Source: Eupeodes corollae
Lineage: Eukaryota; Arthropoda; Insecta; Diptera; Syrphidae
Length of the DNA stretch: 64,000 nucleotides
Reading direction: 5' to 3'
Assembly (NCBI RefSeq): GCF_945859685.1
Contig: NC_079148.1
Span: 46,325,946-46,389,945 of the forward strand
The position numbers were made by a program, and so were the translations under genes. The notes beneath the pieces are model-generated. The model was not told the origin of the DNA, ran no database searches, and was given only the letters and a program-made list of their open reading frames with translations. Below, one piece after another: positions 21,801 through 33,058 of the stretch. Numbering within the stretch: position 1 is the first letter of the stretch; every line of letters starts with the position of its first letter.

Positions 21801-24330
21801 TGGGATAAGTGCGAATAAAAAATTAATAGAAGCATTTAATCGAACAAAGCAAGATTTACGCGGTAATCAACAGGTGTTTTGGTGGTGCTCTGATATTGCT
21901 GTCAGGGGACTTTTGTCAAACATTGCCTGTCATTCCTCGATCAATTTCTAATGATGAAATAAACGCCTGTTTGAAGTCATCAGTTCTTTGGAGATAGATA
22001 ACGAAAATTCACACTGAACATTAATATGCGTATTCACCTACATAATGATGCTACTACCCATGAGTTATAAAAACAATTGTTAGAAATTGGTGATGGCAAA
22101 ATACCAATTAACACTACCAACGGATTGATCACTTTACCGAACGATTTTTGAACAATTGTGCAATCTATAAATGAGTTGATTGAATATGTTTTTTCGAATA
22201 TTCTTCAGAATAACAGAAATCATCACCATTTTAGCACCGAAACACATTCATATCAATGTCATTAAATTTTAAATTCAAGCGAAAAAGTTATTGCCAAATT
22301 GATACAGAGTATCCCTATGATTCCAGCTGATATGCCATTTAAATTCAAAAGATTACAATATCCCGTGCATTTATCATTTGCGATGTTCATAAATAAGGCC
22401 CAAGGTCAAACACTTGGCGTTTGTGGTGTCAATTCGGAGGAATCATGTTTTTCACATGCCCAACTTTATATTGCCTGTTCCAGAGTCAGTACCCCCAACT
22501 GTTTATTTTTTCATGCTCAAAATAGAAAAACTAAAAATATTGTTTTTCCAACTGTTTTAGGCTAACCCACTATTTTTTATGTTTTAGTTTTTACTCTTTA
22601 CTGATAAACGTAATATAAACAATATATCATTTGGGTCATTTGGACTTTTAAATAGTTAGCAATTAATAATATTTTTTTTTATTACTCATACGTAGCGAAG
22701 CACGTACCGAGCCGCTAGTTTGTTATAATTTCTTGAATTAATTCCTTAAATTAATTGGGGTTCTGGGCCCATAACCTGTTAGAACGGGTATTCCAGGAAG
22801 TCCAATTTATAAATAAATATTAATTTAACAAGCGTTTTTAAAAAAGGTTTATATGTATATACAAATAGTGAACTATATACACTCTAACAAAGCCAACAAA
22901 AATTAATAACGGTGTTAAACTATGTTAAACGATAACATTTAACCAATCCTCTGAACTTAACTAGCAGTAATAGAAAAATTAATTATTTGCAAGCTATTTT
23001 TTGCCTTAAGCTTTTTTTTCCAAAATTATGTACTAACTTTGAAAAATTAGAATAGATGAATAAACCTATTTTAATCTACTTTGAAGAGTATTGCGCATAT
23101 TTTGAAATTGACACAAAGGTGTTTTTAAATCCATCTAAAATATTTTAAATACTGATTTTAAAGTTGATTCAAACGCAAATACTAATAACCATCCAAGAAT
23201 AATGTAGGTACATACAAACAACTTTATCATTTAAACATTTTATTTTGTTTTCTATTTTACAGATACTCTGGAGCTTAAGTTCGGTACGGATCAAGTAACA
23301 CTTCTTAATACTGGCATTGCTTGGCCATCAGATAAACAGATCAAATTCCGAAATCCTGAAGGAAATCTCAAAGATGCGTTGGAAGGATTTTCAAAACCAC
23401 TCGCTTGGCAGAAAGAGCTTTGGCAATTAGATCCAAACAATGCAGACAATAATGGATTCCAGGTATACTGATAAAAATGAAATTTAAATTGAAAGAATAA
23501 TCAAATAAAAATAATAACAAGGCAACGACATAGTCACTGATAAAGTTTCGGTTCCCATAAATCACTGAAATCAAGCATCAGTGAGCGTAGTTAGTAGACA
23601 AATGGGGGACCGTCTCGAAACCTGCCGCGTGCTGTTGTCATGTGTTCTTTCTGTCTGTTGTTCTTCCTCTTCTGTCCTTCTGTCTTGTATTAATGTCTTG
23701 TGTTGTTATCACCTTACATAGTCTAGTCGCTCAAGGTGCTGTGTTCTCTACTCTGTACATTTATTACAAAAGACAGTTTCTTCAATTTGTTTTATTCGAT
23801 ACTTTAATAACTCGTTTGTTTTTTACAGAACGAAGATTTTATCGTATGGATGCGAACTGCCGCTCTACCTAGCTTTAGAAAATTATATCGACGCGTCGAC
23901 CATACCAAGCCATACTTCATGAATGGTCTTAAGCGTGGAAATTACACTCTCAAAGTTACTTATCGTAAGTGTCCATAAATTCTACAAAATATTTGTACCC
24001 GTAAGAATATTTATGTAAATACTTGTTTATTTTTATTATAGAATATCCTGTAACGGCTTTTAGTGGTACAAAGAAAATGATATTATCAACAACATCACTT
24101 ATGGGAGGGAAAAATCCCTTCTTAGGAGTCACATACATTGTAGTTGGTTCCATATGTCTGATTGCTGGAGTTATTCTTCTCTTCGTTCATATCAAATGTA
24201 GCAAAAGGTTCGTTATCAATTCCTTGAAACAAAAACAAAAAAACCTGCAAATTTTACACATGTTTTTTTTATCTTTTATTTCAGTACCACGGAAATGATA
24301 AACGTCAACCCTAGAACACCATATTCTTAA
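18897..24330 (+). CDS. CDC50: CDC50/TMEM30 family P4-ATPase flippase beta subunit (7 exons, complete)
   Basis: CDC50 proteins pair with P4-ATPases, let them leave the ER and are needed for phospholipid flipping. Exons: 18897-18951, 19090-19361, 19428-19617, 23263-23462, 23829-23964, 24042-24207, 24285-24330. All borders are GT/AG, the phases agree, and the total is 1065 nt (354 codons plus stop), close to the usual ~350-360. Starts MPIQAEPQETNVRSKRPS; the first membrane segment is in VLTAGTVLPTFFIIGIAFIP (about residues 33-58); an ectodomain with cysteines at CEQI, YCVK, CADY and CECS follows; IAPCGAIANSLFND and GIAWPSDK are family signatures; a second membrane segment lies in VTYIVVGSICLIAGVILLF; tail ends NPRTPYS. 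Intron 3 (3.6 kb) holds a Copia-type element; other introns are 66-366 bp. Confidence 0.93.
19692..19778 (-). repeat. 3' LTR of the Copia-type element
   Basis: Shares TGTTAGAACGGGTATTCCA, AGAAGTCCA/GGAAGTCCA, CAGTGAACTATATA and the CTAACA end with 22777-22889; about 26 bp shorter because a segment between the two shared blocks is absent. Confidence 0.9.
19881..20604 (-). pseudogene. Copia gag zinc knuckle fused to RT C-terminus and RNase H
   Basis: Reading the minus strand from 20604: a CCHC knuckle (CYSCGRTGHLKKNC), then after NKMQERRKPNFKNQ directly the end of the RT domain (YRKAIGSLLYLSGNTRPDIA) and a full RNase H. RNase H acidic residues are in GYADTDWASD, SSTEAEL, FEDNQSC and KHIDVKNYF. 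The order gag knuckle straight to RT end shows that protease, integrase and the RT catalytic part were removed by one internal deletion. The frame stays open to the TAA at 19881. Confidence 0.85.
20613..21165 (-). pseudogene. Copia gag remnant
   Basis: Starts MEKGRSIFKKLNNNNYQTWK near 21165, typical of Copia gag (F-x-x-L-x-G/N-x-NY-x-TWK). It continues with ELFLIKEDLWEIIADAAPNP, is frameshifted near 21020 by a short duplicated segment (AACAGGATTAGGTG occurs twice around 21017-21043), and resumes as SERLDIVDRIIGLGEQLANH followed by LLRNLPDDYNSLVTALE and a charged tail. The duplication-caused frameshift and the break near 20890 make it non-functional. Confidence 0.85.
21179..22718 (+). mobile_element. 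Helitron remnant inserted in the Copia leader
   Basis: Begins TCTATATATATAAAAATC after an A and ends CTAG before a T; upstream of the end is a short hairpin-like segment CGTAGCGAAGCACGTACCGA, as usual for Helitrons. Coding remains of the Rep/Pif1-type helicase on the plus strand: LCLTIVNKVLAKLSMTAPNR (about 21435-21490), SLILATIRSEQKIALALGSS followed by GIAATLLEGGRTAHSALKLP (about 21590-21710, between helicase motifs I and II), and the C-terminal motif FAMFINKAQGQTLGVCGVNS (22299-22565). The Rep nuclease, the P-loop and much else are lost. Frames are broken many times. Confidence 0.9.
22755..22776 (-). other. Copia primer binding site
   Basis: Minus strand immediately inside the 5' LTR reads GGTTATGGGCCCAGAACCC. 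The first 14 bases equal the copia site for a cleaved initiator tRNA-Met fragment. Confidence 0.8.
22777..22889 (-). repeat. 5' LTR of the Copia-type element
   Basis: 113-bp LTR with TGTTAGA/TCTAACA inverted ends, adjoining the primer site on its left and target duplication AAGCC on its right. It differs from the 3' LTR by an extra ~26 bp and scattered substitutions, so the insertion is old. Confidence 0.9.
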
Positions 24331-25650
24331 GATCCACGACGACGCGACGACGACCGACGACGTTGAGATTTTATAAGAAAAAAAAAGTCCAAAGAACAGT
24401 AGCTAGCATTTCGTTAACATCCACAGTTGTATTATGTATTATTTATCTTTGTATTTCGTTCACTCATTTAATTTATGTAAATGTTTATCTTATTATTTTT
24501 GTTTTTTTGTTTTATCAAAAAAAGAAAACATACTCTTATTTTTGTTTCATATGGAGCTTATGTGATGCCATTTTAGTTATGAACAGTGAGGTTCGTCTAA
24601 TTGAACGCACTTTAATTTTTGTTTTCTTTTAATACATTGTTAGATTAATAAATGGTATTGGGATAATCACAATATTTAAAGGAAGGTTATAAAATTAGTT
24701 AAAATAAAAGTAAGACCAGTGAAAGATGGAATTTTTAATCAACTTAATAATCGTTATGTAATCATAGAAAATTAATTATGAGGATATTGTTGGAAGAAGT
24801 TGTTTTCATAAAAAAATTTGGTCTTCTATGAATTGTTTGATATTTAAAATGTAATTTTCTTTGTAGTGTTTTTATTATTTTTTTCTCAAGAAATTCCTAT
24901 AAGAGATTTATAATCCATCATAAATCAAGGTCTTAGCTCTAAGAACGTAAACTTTTGTACATTTGTATTGGATTAAAGATTTTAGGGCGTCTTACCTAAT
25001 GCAATGTAGGATCATTTAACTGCACATACACCTCCAATAAAAGTTTAAAAATTTAACTGTAAATCATAATTCAGTATTTCATTAAAACACATTTAATTGA
25101 GAAAAAAACAGTGTTTTTTTTTTATTTTTCTAACATTGAACACGAACTGATGGGTCAGTTAAGACTGTTGGAGTAAATGGCTTAATTGAAGGTCGTATTT
25201 TTTCTTGTATGTGTTTCAGTATTGAGTATTCCAAACATCAACCCACAACGAATATGTACAACAATGTCGGATTCTTAATTTTGGTGATATTAAACCACAC
25301 CCACTTAATGATTGTATTTTAATTATTATAGTAATAAAATATAAATGACTCATGAACTTAATAATATTTAGTTATAAAAAAAGTTCATAAGCCATTTAAA
25401 ATATAAGAACTTAGTGACAAAACTGAAATTTGTACACGATTTTGTAGTTTTGGGCAATCATCGATTTTCAGAAATTAAATTAGATTGAAACTGTAATCAA
25501 AATTTTTGATAACGCAACTTAAAAAAAGAAAAAAACAATGAAAACCTCTCCTTTTTAAAGCAATTACATTTAGGCGAACTAAGGAATCGAAGCAGAGTCT
25601 AGCCCTCCGCAGCCTATTCAAAAACTCGTTCATCCAAACGAATTTAAAGA
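24331..25650 (+). other. CDC50 3' UTR and intergenic sequence
   Basis: Follows the CDC50 stop. Possible poly(A) signals AATAAA occur at 24647-24652 and 25036-25041; either would give a 3' UTR of ordinary fly length. The plus frame at 24363-24632 is AT-driven and not gene-like. Beyond about 25050 nothing else was recognised. Confidence 0.45.
24647..24652 (+). promoter_or_regulatory. Candidate CDC50 poly(A) signal
   Basis: AATAAA 317 bp after the stop codon, followed by ATGGTATTGGG. The second AATAAA at 25036 is an alternative. Confidence 0.4.
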
Positions 25651-25929
25651 GGCTGAGATTGCAGAGAGATGTAAGTTGTTTTGAAAAAAATATTTATCTA
25701 GGCAAAATATAATCATATGATTTTTGATAATTTGTAATCCTACGTAAAATGTAAAAAACCCTGGGAAAAATTAAAAGCAATGTTTTTTTCTAAAAAATAT
25801 AAGTATTTACAATAAAGCAAAATTAGTTCCTTATGTCATTCAATCAAACAAGAAATTCACATGAAGATCAAATCGATCGAGATTGAAAACATTGATTTTG
25901 TGGCTATAAATAGCCCCTTAAAATAATAA

Positions 25930-26750
25930 TAATTCAAGTTAAAGCTTTAAGACGATTTGTAACGGAACATATTTTTTTTAAAATAGGAGTGAGTTCTTCT
26001 GAAATTACGGGTCTTAGTGTTAAGAAAGATTGAGTTATGAAGAATGGGCTAGTTAATAGGGCCAGAAAGCAATGGGTAAACGAGATGTCCGAAAACTTTC
26101 TACGTTCTTCCAGAGTCTTGAGATTTATTACTTGAAGGCGGTCCTGATATGGATTAAAGATCAAGAGATCATACCAAGGTAGGCCTCAAAGGCCAAACAG
26201 AATGAATTTTTTGAATGCTTTAAATACTCAAAATATGCATGCCGTAGTAAGGTGACTATTCTTGAGAGGCGTATTGAAGGTGATGTAGAGATATCAGGTA
26301 ACATAGTGATGGGATAATTTCTTTGGGTAAAGTTTACAATTCAATGTTAAGTTTTTAAATTGTTTTTTGATAGTTTCTAGATTTCGTGAGTTAATATTTG
26401 TTGGCATATTGCAAACGTTCTGATTAGTGTTAGATAAAAGACGGTTTACGTGGGCTAGAAGGTTTGTAATGTGTATTGTTTCATTGCAAGTGGGCAGATC
26501 GGAGGATTTTCCCTTTTCAGAAGATGTTGATAAATCACAGAAGTGTGAACTTAACGCAGACGCACAAAATTGGTAATTGTTTCATTCTGTCTAACAATTA
26601 GGCATATAGTTTCGGTTTTGTTCAAGTTGATACCAGAGCAGTGGTATGTCAATCATCTCTGCCTCCAAAGTAAGCTTTATCAGCGTATTTATTACTCATA
26701 ATGCCTATGTGAGCAGGAACCCACATAATTTTAGTTTTGTGTGCTATCTT
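25930..26750 (-). mobile_element. Fragments of non-LTR retrotransposons
   Basis: Two pieces. At 26660-26750 the minus strand encodes TKIMWVPAHIGIMSNKYADK, the C-terminal RNase H block (W-V-P-x-H-x-G-I-x-x-N-x-x-AD). At 25934-26164 it encodes PYQDRLQVINLKTLEERRKF, followed by similar wording to the end of LINE RT thumb regions (L-x-L-x-S/T-L-E-x-R-R). RNase H lying upstream of RT is the wrong order for one element, so these are probably remains of two. No intact ORF. Confidence 0.6.
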
Positions 26751-26760
26751 GATAACAATG

Positions 26761-27040
26761 GGCAGGTTCAGGCAACATAAGGGACTTCATTTGCAGTCAA
26801 TACTTCATTCTTTGAATGTAAATTTTGACCAAGGCAACTAGTTAGTTTTCCAAGTGTCATGAATTTCAAATTCAAAACTTTACTTCACATATTTTTAGTT
26901 TAAGTTCATAGTACAAGAACTACCAAACACAAAAACACTTCTCAGACAAGCTACAAGTCGATTACGATTTGTCTTTTGTATTGTGAAGAAATAATACCTA
27001 CATATTTCTTTTTCAAATTGAGAAGGAACTTAAGGAATGT
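26761..27040. repeat. Partial copy of the hAT-like TIR element seen at 39400-40207
   Basis: Starts GGGCAGGTTCAGGCAACATA and continues GGGACTTCATTTGCAGTCAA, then TTTTGACCAAGGCAACTAGT and GTATTGTGAAGAAATAATAC, matching the reverse complement of 39960-40206 at most positions. Only this end is present, cut off where the next LINE begins. Confidence 0.75.
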
Positions 27041-27079
27041 TGCATATCAACTTTTATCACAATACGGTCATTGTACCAA

Positions 27080-29001
27080 CTCTCTTTTTAATTTCATTTG
27101 GTTAAAACTTTTCACATCATTCACTATTGTTTTCTTTATCGGAGCCCAAACCTAAACAGAGTTTCAACTTCTCAGGAATTTTATGCTCTGTCTGACTCCA
27201 TACAAAGAATTGTCTCCCTCTATTCACACACTTCGTTATTACGGGCGATTTCAATGTTCACAATTCTTCCTGGCTTCGCCATTCGGGCCTGACAACGCCG
27301 GAAGGAATGTGTGCTGATTTTAACCATCTTACTCAGCTTGTCAATGAGCCTACTCGTATATCAGACGTTAACGGCCGAGCAGAAAATACCCTTGACTTGT
27401 TTCTCACTTCTGATCCTGATAAGTACACAATCAGTGTATTGACGCCTCTAGGCTCAACGTTTCTCGTGTCAAACAAATCCAGTTAAAGAAAGAACTCCAA
27501 AGAGAACCGTTTGCAGTACGAGAAAGCCAACTGGGACGGTCTCAATAATTTCATCAGGATCTTCAACTGGTCGCTATGCTTCCTCGGTAGCGACGGAGAC
27601 TCCAGTGCAGATATGATGAATGGAAACGTTTATCCCGAATAGGGTTAAAAGTATTAAACCCAAGGTTAAATCATGGTTTTATTCGAGCTGCAAAGATGTT
27701 ATCAAGGAGAAAAAGGTGACTCCTCCAGTTCTTGAACGCGAAAATGATTCTATGGGACCAATTTTTTTTTCGTACTCGAACTGTGGCGAGAGTTCTTAAA
27801 GATCTCAACATTCATAAATCCGCTGGCACAGATGGTATCCCCGCTATTATTCTGAAGAGATGTTCTACCACGCTAGCAAAACCACTGCGTAAGCTTTTCC
27901 ATCTATCCTATTCTTCTGGGCTCGTTCCGAGTAGTTGGAAAAGTGCATTTGTTCAGCCAATCCCAAAAAAAGGCGAATCTTCTGCTCCCACAAATTACCG
28001 ACCGATAGCACTAACGTCCCTTCTTTTGTTAGGTCATGGAAACGCTGATTAATTATCAGCTTAAGAAATATCTTGAGGAACGGAAGCTTCTTAATGACCG
28101 GCAATACGGCTTTCGTAGCAATAGGTCCACTGCTGAACTCATGGTTCATCTCACCGAACAGTGGAACAGATCTTTACCACCGATTCAAGTCTGAAACTCA
28201 TAAAATAAACGCTGGTGTGCCCCAGGGCTCCGTTTTGTCTCCGACCCTCTTCCTCATTTTTATATATAATTTCCTGTCTGCTACTTCTAATCCAATACAT
28301 TGTTTCGCTGACGATAGCTCTCTTAGCTTTTCATATTCGTTTCCAGTCTCACAACCCTCCTCTTCGGATGTGGAACTGCAATGGCAAAATATGATTAGCT
28401 CATTATATGTCGCAAGATGTCTAGGTTTTTTGAAACGTTGCAAGTAATTTTTCTCTCCGTCTGATCTGGCTACAATCTACAAAACCTATATACGTTCGAA
28501 ACTTGAATATAACTCTCATCTCTGGGCTGGTGCTCCAGTACCTTATTTAAGCCTCTTGGACAGTATTCAAAAAAGAGCTTTTAAAATGATTGGTGACATT
28601 AACATCATCAACTCGTTTACATCACTCGAACATCGACGCAAGGTTTCTTGCCTCACCCTTTTTTACCGTTATTTTATGCTCTAGTGAAATAGTCAGTTGC
28701 ATTCCTCTCCTTAAACAATTTAACTGTAATACCCGCGCTTCTAGGAATGCCCATCAGTTTACCCTTGAGCCCAACTTCGGCCGTACTATGAAGTACAGAG
28801 ATTCTTTTTTTAGCCGTACTACGCGAAATTGAAACGCCTTGCCACGCTCTATCTTTCCCTGTCATTGCAATGTTCAGAAATTTAAAACCAATGTACACCG
28901 ACACCTCCTATCCAACTCTTCCCTCTTTTCCTAATGTGTCTTTGGCATATTTAAGGTATAAAAAACCCTTTTAATGTTTGCTAATTATAAAAAAAAAAAA
29001 A
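27080..29001 (+). mobile_element. LINE (Jockey/CR1-like) with endonuclease and RT, broken, poly(A) tail
   Basis: Endonuclease part: LYRSPNLNRVSTSQEFYALS (27130-27190), the ITGDFNVHNSSW block around 27240 in another frame, and NTLDLFLTSDP (about 27390). RT part: LNIHKSAGTDGIPAIILKRC (27800-27870), PIPKKGESSAPTNYRPIALT (27960-28020), then AGVPQGSVLSPTLFLIFI (28210-28265) and PIHCFADDSSL (28300-28325) with the catalytic DD intact. The thumb/tail includes NTRASRNAHQFTLEPNFG. Several frameshifts and an internal deletion just before AGVPQGS. Ends in a ~14-bp A run at 28988-29001. Same family as the fragment at 2931-3960. Confidence 0.85.
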
Positions 29002-29229
29002 ACATCCAAGGAGGGTTTGAAGACGTTTGCATTACATTAATTTTAGTATACAAGTTGAAATTTAGTATATGGTGGTTAGGTAGGAAACCTATGATAAATT
29101 ACATTTCTTTATATTTAGATCTTGCTGTTTTTATTTACACCCGACTGAGAAACTTTCGAGGTCTAGTTAAACAAGATAAGAATTATGCACCGACGAAGTA
29201 ATTGACTTCCAAAATGTCCATTGTGATAC

Positions 29230-31930
29230 CAATAATGAGGTTACTCATGGGAGAATAATGAACTTAAACAAACCATTTCGCACTTTTAATAAAGTTAGAG
29301 AGACGTTTTGTGTCAATCGTTGCCAGTTCACTGGTATTATCGAAGAATTGATGACCGAGAAAGTTACTCCTTCTAATGGAGAGTGCTGGACATGTACATA
29401 GAAGGTGTTGGACTGTTTCCTCTTCCTCCTCGTCCATGCAGCTTCTACAGAAGTCATTTGTGTAGACCCGTAACCTCAACAGCCTTACTCCAATTGTATA
29501 GAGCTTATACTTTGTCTGCTCAGTGATATCAAGCCTTTTGACCGTTTTAAGTCAGTACTTGGCCATATTTGCTTGGTTGCTTGGCAGGTGGTACTCTGCG
29601 ACCATCTAGCATTTGTTGTTTCTAGAGCATATTGCTTGAGAAGATATTTGCATGTAGCAAGTGGTGTTCCTATGTTATGTTTTTGTTTAACATGAGGCAG
29701 TAGTGTTCCGTTTTTGGTGAGCTCATCGGCTTTGCAATTTCCCGAAATGTCTCTGTGGCCCGGCACCCAAATGAGGTGAATCTCATTCAGAGATGATCGA
29801 CAATCGTGGAATGTTTGAGAGTTTGTGGAGACAGACGCGAGAGATTTAAGAGTGGCTTGGCTGTCTGAGAAGATTCGTATATCCTTACAAGATATAAAGT
29901 TTTCTTTGAGCCAGAATAGTGCTTCTTTAATCGCAATTACTTCGGCCTGGAATACACTGCATTGATTGGGAAGTCTATAGGATAGACTGAGATTCAGTTG
30001 TTCCGAAAAGATACCACTTCCAACTCCGTGATCGGTCTTTGAACCGTCTGTATAGAAGTGTACCGCATCGTCTTCCAGGGGTCTCTCTTCTTCCCAGGAG
30101 GATCTTGAAAGGATGGACACATGGAAGCTTTTACCGAATACCATTTTTGGGGTGGTATAGTCTAAGCGATCTGGGATAGATCTGAAACTGTCTAGAATAG
30201 TAGTATGTCCAGTATTGTTACTGGTCCATTGAGAGGTGGCTCTAAGCCTTACACATGAGTTGGCTGCCACCTTTTTGGAGAAGATGTCAAGTGGTGTTAG
30301 GTTTAAAAGCACTTCCAGTGCTGCGGTTGGTGTTAAGCGAAGTGCTCCTGTGATGCACATACCTGCTAACCGCTGGACTTTGAAGAGCTTATTTAGATTT
30401 ACCATCTTGTCCAGTGCGGTCCACCATACTACAGCTCCATAAATGACTATCGGTCTGATTACCAAAATGTATAGCCAGTCGGAGAGAACTTGGGGGTGCT
30501 TCCCAGATACGGATATTGCAACGTCGTCAGCATAGGCAATCACCTTGAAACCCTCTGCTTCCAATGATGTAAGTAGGTCCTTTACTACCATGTTCCATAA
30601 AAGAGGCGAAAGGACTCCACCTTGGGGAGTGCCTCGATTCACCGATCTGGTGGTAGTAAAACTTCTCATGTTAGAAATTATTGTCCTGCTTTTGAGCTTG
30701 AGACTTATAAGATCTACTCGTATGAGTGATCTCTAATTTCAGCTTATCGATTGGTGTTGTGATCGCCTGGTAACTGACGTTGTTGAAAGCTCCTTCAATA
30801 TCTAGGAACGCTACTAAGTTATATTCTTTGTATTCGAGAGAATGTTCAATAATACGTACCAGCGAGTAAAGTGCTGATTCTACTGATTTTCCCTTAGAGT
30901 AAGCATGTTGAGCTGTGGAAATGAGGCATGGTTTTAAATTATGTCTGATATAAATTTCAATCAATCTTTCCAAGATTTTAAGAAGGAAGTATGATAGGCT
31001 GATTGGTCGTAGATCTTTAGGGTTAACGTGTGATCGTTTCCCTGCTTTAGGAATTAAGACTACTTTTGCCATTCTCCAGGCTTTGGGAATATATCTCAAC
31101 CTTACACAGCTTGTCAGAATGATTTCCAATGGTGGAATGATCATGTCTGAGCTTTTTTGTAGTTCGGCCGGAAAGATTCCGTCTGGTCATGGAGATTTAT
31201 ATGGATCAAAGCTGTCTATGGCCCATTGCAGTTTTTCCCGCGTTATTAGATCAACTAAATCGCTTGTAGAAGCTAGAGACTCTGATGTTAAGTCGTTGAG
31301 TATGTTAGAGCTACCTGAAAAGTGGGTGTCTAATAACAGATTAAGAGATTCTTCATCTGTGTAAGTCCACGTGCCTGCTTCTGTCTTTAAAGCACTGGGT
31401 ATTGTTGGACTTTTTGAGAGAATTTTCCTGAGTCTTGAGGCTTCTGAAGTATTTTCTATTTTACCACAAAAGTTTCTCCAAGAAGACCTCTTACTCTTCC
31501 TTGATTCGTTTTTATATTGCTTTAGAGTGTATTTAGATCTGTTGAAGAGTTTGCGACAGCTCTTTCTGAATGGTTCTAGTTCTTTACGCCACCAATGAGG
31601 TTTCTTTTTACCCTTTAAAATGGTTACAGTGCATGAAGATCTCATTGATTCATTTAAGGCTTCAGTGAGATGATTTACAGAAAGGTCTAGTTCATCTTTA
31701 CTGGAGGAGCTTTTAAGAAGGTTGTGATCAAGCAGTTGTGCTAGTACCTCCCTATATCGCTCCCAGTTTGTATTCCGGTGATTTCAAAAACCCGTAGATG
31801 TATTTGCCACATCTTTGAGCTCAAACTGAATGTATGTATTTATTTGTGGTCAGAGAAGGAATTCTCTTTTGAGACATGCCAGTTTGAAATCATATTGTGG
31901 ATCGAGTCAGAGGTAAGTGTAATATCATCA
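29230..31930 (-). mobile_element. LOA/I-like LINE with RT, RNase H and zinc knuckle, 5' truncated and internally deleted
   Basis: Minus-strand order: endonuclease end (ENSFSDHK near 31850), linker ORF (31645-31187), RT (31144-30671, with AKVVLIPKAGKRSHVNPKDL, LRPISLSYFLLKILERLIE and AFLDIEGAFNNVSY), RT palm (GTPQGGVLSPLLWNM and VIAYADDVA, 30669-30520), then RNase H (FYTDGSKTDHGVGSG, FQAEVIAIKEAL, IFSDSQATL, IWVPGHRDISGN; 30060-29740) and a C-terminal zinc knuckle (CRSCMDEEEEETVQHLLCTC, about 29440). All four RNase H acidic residues remain. Lesions: a TGA in the SPGPDGI-type motif at 31185, a deletion before MRSF at 30669, and loss of the region between YADD and the thumb (VLSDW|LYILVIRP). Confidence 0.88.
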
Positions 31931-32109
31931 TATCGATATCAAATCGAACTTCTTAACAAAAGTAAAAATACCTATGCCTACTGTGCATAGGTGAATCCTT
32001 ACTGAATTCACCTACCAATAGTCCGGCTCTGATAGGGATATGCGCACTATTTCTTACGAGTCGATGTCCTCGTGCGCTGCAATTACTACGAGCTCGTGGT
32101 GTTTATTCT

Positions 32110-32110
32110 C

Positions 32111-32144
<34 letters not shown>

Positions 32145-32147
32145 TTG
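32110..32147. repeat. (ATT)n microsatellite
   Basis: About 12 uninterrupted ATT units. Confidence 0.95.
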
Positions 32148-32149
32148 GT

Positions 32150-33058
32150 CGTAGCAGTACAGCGGCTTTTCGGCACCTATCCGTATTCCGTATAAAATAT
32201 CAAAACAAAAAAATACACATAGTGTGATTGAGTAATAATTTATTGATTGCACAATAATATTGACAATAAGCATAAATGTGTACTATCATCAGGATGAAAA
32301 CATCTCTTCAAGATGTTTGAAAGTTCTTTATTTGGTTTGTTTAAATTGTTACATAAAGTCTATAAATTGTGTTTAACTAAGATTCGTATTGTTTTTTTTA
32401 TTGTGTCATGGTAAAATCTTTAGAAAACCTAATTCGGGTTTAAATTTTGTTTTATTTCTGAACTGAAATAAGACCTTTTATCAAAAGTGTGTTTTACTCC
32501 AGGTTTGGGTGTCGCCTGTTCTATTATGTACATATTTACGTTTTGAGCGAAGAAAAAATCGGTCAATTTTGTTTGTATTTTTGTTGTTATTTATGAAAAG
32601 GACTATAGTACCTAACTATACACATGAGTCCATACAAAATGTGTCCTTAGAACATTATGCACGTGCGAACGTAAAAAAGTGTGAGTGTGTGTTATTTAAT
32701 AAGATACGCAAAAAGGCTATAAGGTGTTTTTACTCCAAGCAATTATTCTAAGGACTAGAAAAAATTAATGAATTAATTAAACCTTCCATAGGTGTTTTAT
32801 TAGTTTTAATTTTCATTGCATATTGAGCTCAATATTCGTTTTAAGTTACAACGCATTTTATGTTGTCCCTTTATGAAAAGTTCTAAGGCACATAATTCCA
32901 AGTATTGTATAGGGAAATGAATCGCAATATTCTACTCTTAAATTGTATGTACTTAAAATACGAAAATATTAAATTTCGTAGACTAAATATTTAATTAATG
33001 AGAAATGCAAATATTATTCTTTCTTTTAATGCTTTTTTTTAACTACAGTTTGTGTGTA
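32150..33058. other. No recognisable feature
   Basis: AT-rich spacer between the microsatellite and a Tc1 element. The open frame 32509-32751 has no family signature. Confidence 0.4.

Larger units (their letters stand above)
19687..22894 (-). mobile_element. Copia-type LTR retrotransposon, internally deleted, in CDC50 intron 3
   Basis: Both LTRs begin TGTTAG and end CTAACA: 19692-19778 (87 bp, 3' LTR) and 22777-22889 (113 bp, 5' LTR, element on the minus strand). A perfect 5-bp target duplication AAGCC lies at 19687-19691 and 22890-22894. Next to the 5' LTR, the minus strand reads GGTTATGGGCCCAG, the same primer site as Drosophila copia, which pairs with an internal fragment of initiator tRNA-Met. 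A purine run AAGAAGGGG precedes the 3' LTR. Protease, integrase and most of RT are missing. The leader is split by the Helitron at 21179-22718. Antisense to CDC50. Confidence 0.93.

Noticed and set aside
28674..28904. Minus frame across the LINE 3' end
   Set aside because: Shadow of the plus-strand LINE C-terminal region.
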